Positions 58,631 to 64,000 of a stretch of 64,000 nt of DNA are shown here, in pieces. Every line of letters starts with the position of its first letter. Position 1 is the first letter of the stretch. The stretch covers positions 33,894,802-33,958,801 of the forward strand of contig CM072807.1 in assembly GCA_037013495.1 (NCBI GenBank), given 5' to 3'. Source of the DNA: Hippophae tibetana (lineage: Eukaryota; Streptophyta; Magnoliopsida; Rosales; Elaeagnaceae). The notes beneath the pieces are model-generated. The model was given only the letters and a program-made list of their open reading frames with translations, was not told the origin of the DNA and did no database searches. A program made the translations under genes and the position numbers.

Positions 58631-58642
58631 TGGTATTAGAAC
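58631..58642 (+). other. Primer-binding site (initiator Met tRNA type)
   Basis: TGGTATTAGAAC immediately after the 5' LTR. Differs from TGGTATCAGAGC by one C-to-T and one G-to-A. Confidence 0.75.
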
Positions 58643-59096
58643 TTCTCATATACTTTTCATATAGTATTAGAGTCTCTTATATACCTCTAAAATTTCTATC
58701 AAAATTTTGCCTCTTTTTATCACAATAAATCATTATCACTTATACTAATCCAATCAAAGCCAAAATACCATAATCAAACTCGTCTCATCCAGAAAATTCC
58801 ATAACCACTAAAACCAACCCGAAAATAATGACTCACGCGCCATCCAAAGAATCTGTTCCCAAAATCCACGCGTCAACCACTCTCAAGCCCAACCCGGTTC
58901 ATCCAAACTCGGTTCACTCGATTTTTTTTGTTTCTCTCTTCATAGCTCTGGTTCAACACCATCCCAGTTGGTTCTCCATCGATTTAGACCGATTCCAGGC
59001 TTGTTTTTTACTCCTCTTTTCATTTTTAAGGTTATTTTTTATCTATATACATTGCTTTATACCGTTCCTTTATATTTCCTCTATTATTTCTTTAAA
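58643..59096 (+). other. Leader of the 4.9-kb Copia element
   Basis: Non-coding. It contains 'atggtattagaacttctcat' and a near-repeat 'atagtattagagtctcttat' shortly after, a duplication around the PBS. Open frames here have no family features. Confidence 0.6.
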
Positions 59097-60080
59097 ATGG
59101 ATCGAAATAATGTCTCAAAACCAATCTCTACCACCCTTGATGATACTAACTACCTAGCCTAAGCACAAGCAATGAAGAGTTTTTTGAAAGGACACAAGCT
59201 ATGATGTTTCATAACTAGTGATATTTCTATACCTATATAAGAAACCACTGAAACCAACTCCTTATTTGTTGACCGTCTTGAAGACTAGGAAAGTAAACAT
59301 CATCAAATTATTACCTGGTTCCACAACACCACCTTACCCTTCATCCATGGTGAATTTGGGCGTTTTGACACTACCAAAGAAGTTTGGGAATTTCTTAAGG
59401 TTCGCTTCACTACAACAGATTTAGCCAACCAATATCAACTTCTAACAACTCTTCATACCAAACATCAAAGGTCTGATCAAACCATTAACCAATTTCTCTA
59501 TGAAATGCATGCTATTTGGGATCAACTCGCTCTCTCTGAACCAACTTGGACGAACAAAATTGATTTTGAGATGTTTGCAACTTACCGTAATCACCAATGT
59601 CTTGTTATTTTTCTTATGGCTCTCCATGATCGGTTTGAACCTGTTCAGGCTTCCTTACTTCATCGTAGTCTATTTCCATCCTTAGATACTGTTGTGACCG
59701 AGCTTCATTCTGAAGAAACTCGGATGGGGGTTTTTAAAGTTCATCCTACAGATTCTATTATTGCTACTCCCTCTTATCGCCCTAAAAGAGGTTCTAAAGA
59801 GGGCTTCAAATTGCAAGGTTGCGCCTACTACCACAACCCCAATCATGAGCTTCTTACATGTCCCATTCGTGTATGTATATATTGTCATAAGAAGGGTCCA
59901 AGACACTTTTACACAGATTGCTTTCGAAATCCCTCTCAACATGCTTCATGTAAAATTAGTAACTCATCTATCATTGTTGCTTTTTCTGAGGATAATAATG
60001 ACAAATTTACTTTCTCCACTCAAAAACTTGAAGGTCTTCTTAAACATCTCCTCTCAAAATCTAGTAATCCTCTTCTTACT
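59097..60080 (+). pseudogene. Copia gag, broken
   Basis: ATG at 59097 ('MDRNNVSKPISTTLDDTNYL'), stopped at 59160-59162 by TAA. The usual text continues in other frames: 'FLKGHK', 'ITWFHNTTLPFIHGEFGRFD', then the open frame 59505-60212 with 'AIWDQLALSEPTW' and 'FLMALHDRFEPVQASLLHRS'. The zinc knuckle near 59866 is C-x2-C-x6-H-x4-C (CIYCHKKGPRHFYTDC), two residues longer between Cys and His than the standard knuckle. Gag forms the particle and binds RNA. Confidence 0.8.
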
Positions 60081-60400
60081 ACTTTGTCTCTTACATCAAG
60101 TAAATCTTTATGGTATTTTGATTCTGCTTGTTGTAACCATATGACTCATGATACTCACAATCTTCTCTCCCACACAATCTTCCATCTCCAAACCTTCAAT
60201 TCAAACTACTAATGGTTCATATATGCATGTTAATGCTATAGGTCAAGTTTTCACATCTTCTATATCACTTTCTAACACCTTTTATATTCTCAACCTTACT
60301 CTAAATTATATCTCTGTTGGTCAATTATGTGAACTTGGTATTACTATTACTTTTTTCTCTTCTGGTTGTCATGTGTAGGATCCACAAATAGGATAGATCC
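60081..60400 (+). pseudogene. Copia aspartic protease, broken
   Basis: 'SLWYFDSACCNHMTHDTHNL' at about 60105 carries the active-site Asp in the D-S-A form seen in some plant Copia proteases. The frame ends at 60210. Homology continues in another frame as 'TNGSYMHVNAIGQVFTSSIS' and 'LNYISVGQLCELGITITFFS' to 60378. One frameshift separates the halves. Confidence 0.8.
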
Positions 60401-61400
60401 TTTGGATAGGTCGTAAGGTTGGACGACTATTTGAACTTATCAACATTCATCTACCTAATTCTCTTCGTGCTTTTGTTGTTGTTTTTACTACTCCTATCAA
60501 CCTATGGCATACTTGTCTAGGCCATACGTCTATAAGACATCTTTATCCCTTAGCATTTTCTCGTAAATTAGAATCTGTTTCTACTTCTAATAATGTAAAT
60601 TGTTTGCCTTATCAATTATGAAAACAACCTACCTTATGTTTTAATAAAAGTGATTCTACTTTTGTCTCCCCTTTTGACTTGATTCATTATGATGTTTGGG
60701 GTCCATCCACATATCCTACTATGGGGGGATATGTTTACTTTGTCATCTTTATTAATAATTATTCAAGATTCACATGGATTTTTCTCATGAAATATAGATC
60801 TGAATTACCCAAAATTTATTATGATTTTTCCCAAATGGTTAAAACCTAATTTTCTTAAACTATTAAAGTACTTAGAGCTGATAATGCTATGGAATCTAAA
60901 GAAACATTTTTTAAAAAAAATTCTTTGACAAAATGACATTCTTTCTCAATATTCTTGTCTTGGCACATCTTAACAAAATGGAAAAGCTGAGCAAAAACAC
61001 AGACATATTCTTAATACTATTCACACTCTCCTCATTTCTAGTTCTTGTCTTGAACGCTTTTGGGGTGAAACAGCTCTTACAGCTATTTATACCATCAATC
61101 GTGTGCACATACCTATTATTTACAATCAATCCCCTTATGATCGTCTCTATAATACTTCTCCATCTTATGAAGTGCTCAAAGTGTTTGGTTGTGCCTATTT
61201 TGTTCTTCTTCACCCTCATGAACGCAATAAATTGGAACCTCATGCTCGTCTTTGATTTTTCTTAGGGTATGAAATAGAAGACAAAGGCAATCATTGTTGG
61301 GATCCTATCTCTCAACAATTACGCATCTCTCGTCATGTCATCTTTTGGAAACATAAATTTTTTTCCTCTATTTCCTCATTTCATGTCTCATCTCCTACCT
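60401..61400 (+). pseudogene. Copia pre-integrase and integrase, broken
   Basis: 'LWHTCLGHTSIRHLYPLAF' near 60503 gives the two His of the zinc domain. The core reads 'DLIHYDVWGPSTYPTMGGYV' with the first Asp, 'FINNYSRFTWIFLMKY', a stop near 60847, 'KVLRADNAMESKETF' with the second Asp, and after a shift 'NGKAEQKHRHILNTIHTLLI' with the Glu. 'SPYDRLYNTSPSYEVLKVFG' and 'FFLGYEIEDKGNHCWDP' follow the core. All three acidic positions are readable but spread over frames with several stops. Confidence 0.85.
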
Positions 61401-61559
61401 CACTCTATTTTTTAATGACCCAACCATTGATCTATTTCCTCATGACATTGATCCATTACCCTCAACATCATATACTACGGCTTCTCCTAATGTTTCTGCT
61501 CCTTTTGCTGATCCTACCATTACAACATCCTCTGAAGACCAACCACCTAATTGTCCAGA

Positions 61560-62510
61560 GTCATCACTTCGTCGTTCTACTCGTGTAAGTAGTCTTCCTT
61601 CTCATCTTCGTGATTACCAATGTTTCTCTACTATTTTGTCTCATCATAAACCCCAAAACTATATAAAAACTAATTCTAACCCTCATTGGAAACAAACTAT
61701 GACATATGAATTACATGCATTAACAAAAGCACATATATGTGATCTTGTTGATCTTCTATATAATAAATCTCTGATTGGTTGTAAGTAGATTTTCAAAATC
61801 AAAACTCATTCAGATGGGCTTGTGGAACGATATAAAGTTTGTCTGGTTGCAAAGGGTTTTACATAGGAATATGACATCGACTATGAAGAAACTTTTGCAC
61901 TTGTAGCTCGCCTCACCTTTGTTCATAGTATCATTGTTGTTGTTGCTGCCCGAAATTAGAACATGTTTCAAATGGATGTCAAATTTTTTTTCTCAATGGA
62001 GACATAACCGAGGAAGTTTATATGAAACCTCCTCCTAGATACACTCATTCACCTCATCAAGTATGCAGACTTCGTCATGCTTTCTATGGCCTCAAACAAG
62101 CTCATCGGGCTTGGTTTGCCAAATTCAGCTCTACACTTACTGACTTTGGCTTCACTTCCAGTTCTTATGACTCCAACCTCTTTATTCGGAAGACTCCCAT
62201 TGGTGTAACACTTCTACTTCTTTATGTAGATGATATGATCATAACAGGGAATGACTCTAATGGCATTATTGATCTCAAGCAGTTTCTGAGCCATCAATTT
62301 GAACTGAAAGATCTTGGTTGTCTCCACTACTTCTTAGGCCTAGAAATCTCATCTAATTCTCAAGGATACTATCTCTCTCAAGCAAAGTACTCTTCCAATA
62401 TTCTTAATCGGGCTAGCTTTACTGATTGCAAGACTGCATCAACACCTCTAGAAACCAATGTCAAACTTACTCCATTAGATGGTACTATTCTCTTAGATGC
62501 CACATTATAC
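61560..62510 (+). pseudogene. Copia reverse transcriptase, partly intact
   Basis: Starts near 'HWKQTMTYELHALTKAH' (61685). Stops at 61786-61788, 61864-61866 and 61957-61959 stand where the family has Trp, Gln and Trp. 'DYEETFALVARLTFVHSI' and 'MFQMDVKFFFSNGD' lie between them. From 62022 the frame is open through the rest of RT: 'CRLRHAFYGLKQAHRAWFAK', the catalytic 'LLLYVDDMIITGNDS' near 62215 intact, 'LKDLGCLHYFLGLEI' and 'TASTPLE'. It is the best preserved RT core in the window. Confidence 0.9.
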
Positions 62511-63176
62511 AGACAACTAGTTGGCAGTCTTGTTTATCTCACAGTCACTCGTCCTAACATCGCCTATGTTATTCATCTGGTTAGTCAATTCATATGTGCT
62601 CCATGGTCTACCCATTATACTTCGATTCTTTGCATTCTCCGCTATATCAAAGGCACCATGTTTCACAATCTTCACTTTTCCAATAAGTCTAATCTTCTTC
62701 TTTCCGCCTACTCTAATGTTGATTGGGCAAGTGACCCTACAGATTGTCGTTCTATCACTAGATATTGTTTCTTTCTTGAAAACTCTCATATATCTTGACG
62801 AAGCAAGAAACAATCTCTCACTTCTCCATCCAACACTAAAGCTGAATATCACGTTTTTGCCAACACCACTCAAGAACTTCTTTGGCTCCGTTGGCTACTT
62901 GTTGATATAAGTGTTCTCTAATCAACTGCAATTATTCTATATTACGACAATCAGAGTGCTATTCAAATTGCTCATAATACTGTATTTCATGAACGAATAA
63001 AATATATCGAGATTGATTGTCATTTTCTTCAACAACATGTTATTCAAAACACTATTTCTCTCAAATCAATATCCTCCACAGATCAAATAGCTGACATCTT
63101 CACTAAATCTCATCTACCAGGTATAGTTCAAGAATTAGTTTTCAAACTCAAGTTGATTGTTTCTCTTCCTCCTTAA
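62511..63176 (+). pseudogene. Copia connection and RNase H, broken
   Basis: 'LVGSLVYLTVTRPNIAYVIH' and 'ILRYIKGTMFHNLHFS' lead to the RNase H start 'SAYSNVDWASDPTDCRSITR', in which the usual first catalytic Asp (A-D-x-D-W-A) is Asn. The frame ends with TGA at 62796-62798 where Trp is expected. In the same frame the text resumes with 'SPSNTKAEYHVFANTTQELL', 'YYDNQSAIQIAHNTVFHERI' and 'QIADIFTKSHLPGIVQEL', ending at TAA 63174-63176. Confidence 0.85.
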
Positions 63177-63188
63177 GTTTGAGGGAGA
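63177..63188 (+). other. Polypurine tract of the 4.9-kb Copia element
   Basis: 'gtttgagggaga' between the pol stop and the TG of the 3' LTR. Confidence 0.8.
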
Positions 63189-63368
63189 TGTTAAGTTATA
63201 TTTGATATTGTACTCCATTTGTACTATTTTACTTGTACTATATTTATATTATTTTATTTGTACTACATTTGTTACAATTCTATAAACAAGATTCTCTACG
63301 TACATTTTAAGACACACTAATACAACATTAAATCATTCTTTTTTTCTTATATCTCTATAATCTTCACA
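63189..63368 (+). repeat. 3' LTR of the 4.9-kb Copia element
   Basis: TGTTAAGTTATATTTG...ATCTTCACA, direct repeat of 58437-58630. Confidence 0.9.
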
Positions 63369-64000
63369 ATTATAACAAAAATATTGTATAAAATATTTAT
63401 TTTAATGATAATATTAATTATATTTTAATAAAATTATTAAATAATAAAATTATTAATGAATTATATCCGTAAATGGCATATATTGTAGCGACTCCCAAAT
63501 ATACATCAAAAACACAAAATAAGATCAAATAAGTTAAGTGCTAGTGGTGGCGTGCTCAACCCCCATCTGTAACTAAAGTCGCCGATCCTCCCCAGCCAAT
63601 AACAGTCTTCGTTCACCGATTTTCAGCTAGGTTCGTCCCTTCCTTTTCTTATTTGTTTTCTTTTGTCATTGTTTTATCACCAAATCTTATTTCTGTTTGT
63701 TACTTTTGATTCATTTTCATGGCTAGCACTCACTAAAATCCGCGATTTCCAATATGCAGCTGTCTTCTGTGCTTATTCTTCGTCTGTTGAAAATAATTTG
63801 TTCTCAGATTTAATTATTTTTCTCCTTATGCTTGTTTTTCGATGGATCTTCTGTTTGCGTTTTGCTCAGAATGAGAGTGGAAATTTGTCCTGATTTTTAA
63901 TTGATTATGGCCACTTACGAATTGATACTAAAATAGACAGCTACTATCTTTTTAAAAAAAATGGGGTTTTTGAACAAAAGCAAAAACAGTAACGTTTGTT
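63369..64000 (+). other. Flanking DNA, possible 5' end of a host gene
   Basis: 63369-63530 is AT-rich. From about 63540 base composition changes: 'ggtggcgtgctcaaccccca', 'gtcgccgatcctccccagcc', a CCAAT at 63596, then 'ttttcagctaggttcgtccc', which could be an exon end followed by a GT intron start, and T-rich DNA typical of a plant leader intron. No coding frame is supported and no retroelement text is seen. It may be the promoter/5' UTR of a plus-strand gene that continues beyond the window. Confidence 0.3.

Larger units (their letters stand above)
58437..63368 (+). mobile_element. Complete but dead Copia LTR retrotransposon, 4.9 kb
   Basis: LTRs 58437-58630 (194 bases) and 63189-63368 (180 bases), with PBS and PPT in place. 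The flanking 5-mers GTTAT (58432-58436) and ATTAT (63369-63373) are a target duplication with one difference. Inside: gag, protease, integrase, RT and RNase H in Copia order. Short LTRs, total size and RT text (for example 'VSQFICAPWSTHYTSILCIL') suggest an Ale/Retrofit-like lineage. Several stops and shifts break pol, yet a 258-codon stretch covering most of RT is open with YVDD intact. Confidence 0.9.

Noticed and set aside
57000..58728. Several Phe/Leu/Ile-rich plus-strand frames
   Set aside because: AT-rich chance frames, opposite the pararetrovirus or in non-coding DNA.
59761..60144. 127-codon plus-strand frame in the 4.9-kb Copia element
   Set aside because: Alternate frame over gag and protease, whose conserved motifs are read in the other frame.
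1..64000. An intact operon, toxin, defence or biosynthetic system
   Set aside because: Both strands were read for conserved motifs; everything recognisable is retroelement or pararetrovirus remnant.

Overview
The window is strongly A+T-rich plant nuclear DNA, almost certainly from an angiosperm and probably a eudicot, although I cannot name the species. It is packed with decayed LTR retrotransposons of the Copia and Gypsy superfamilies. Primer-binding sites match the plant initiator-Met tRNA (TGGTATCAGAGC type) and a tRNA-Asp (TGGCGCC type), and there is an endogenous pararetrovirus of the plant family Caulimoviridae. I find no intact cellular gene, tRNA, rRNA or CRISPR array.

Layout, left half. 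1-4130: a Copia element reduced to an LTR remnant, the C-terminal half of gag and a long 3' spacer. 4131-12337: two stacked Gypsy (Tat/Athila-like) remnants on the + strand. The first is LTR + PBS + gag only. The second is gag, protease, RT, RNase H and integrase, all full of stops. 12338-25730: an old minus-strand Copia-type element (gag fragment, leader, PBS, LTR) split by a complete 9.2-kb minus-strand Copia element (14264-23474) with 1.3-1.4-kb LTRs, PBS, PPT and a TAAAT target-site duplication. 25731-31195: a Gypsy-type 3' UTR and LTR, then a second internally deleted relative of the element at the window start.

Layout, middle. 31196-46000: two decayed reading frames of the plant transposon-protein type (PF20167-like). 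Each is interrupted by a separate solo LTR (33511-35495 with TSD CTAAG; 42587-44134 with 8-bp flanking direct repeats). Between them lie further LTRs of one Gypsy family in both orientations. 46091-46657 is an uninterrupted minus-strand frame of unknown function.

Layout, right. 48521-50997: a truncated minus-strand chromovirus-like Gypsy element (LTR, PBS, gag, protease, start of RT), broken against a fragment of the 33.5-35.5-kb LTR family. 53160-57480: a minus-strand endogenous pararetrovirus, in sense order movement protein, protease, RT, RNase H and a viroplasmin/transactivator-like ORF, closest in layout to cavemo/solendoviruses and broken throughout. 58437-63368: a complete 4.9-kb plus-strand Copia element with 180-194-bp LTRs. 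63540-64000: less A+T-rich DNA that may be the 5' end of a host gene.

The sequences do not work together as a pathway. They record successive nested insertions, LTR-LTR recombination (solo LTRs, internally deleted copies) and decay. Where the original codon can be guessed from family conservation, nearly all premature stops and PBS changes are C-to-T or G-to-A, as expected for long-methylated, silenced DNA. LTR and fragment borders given without a target-site duplication are approximate.
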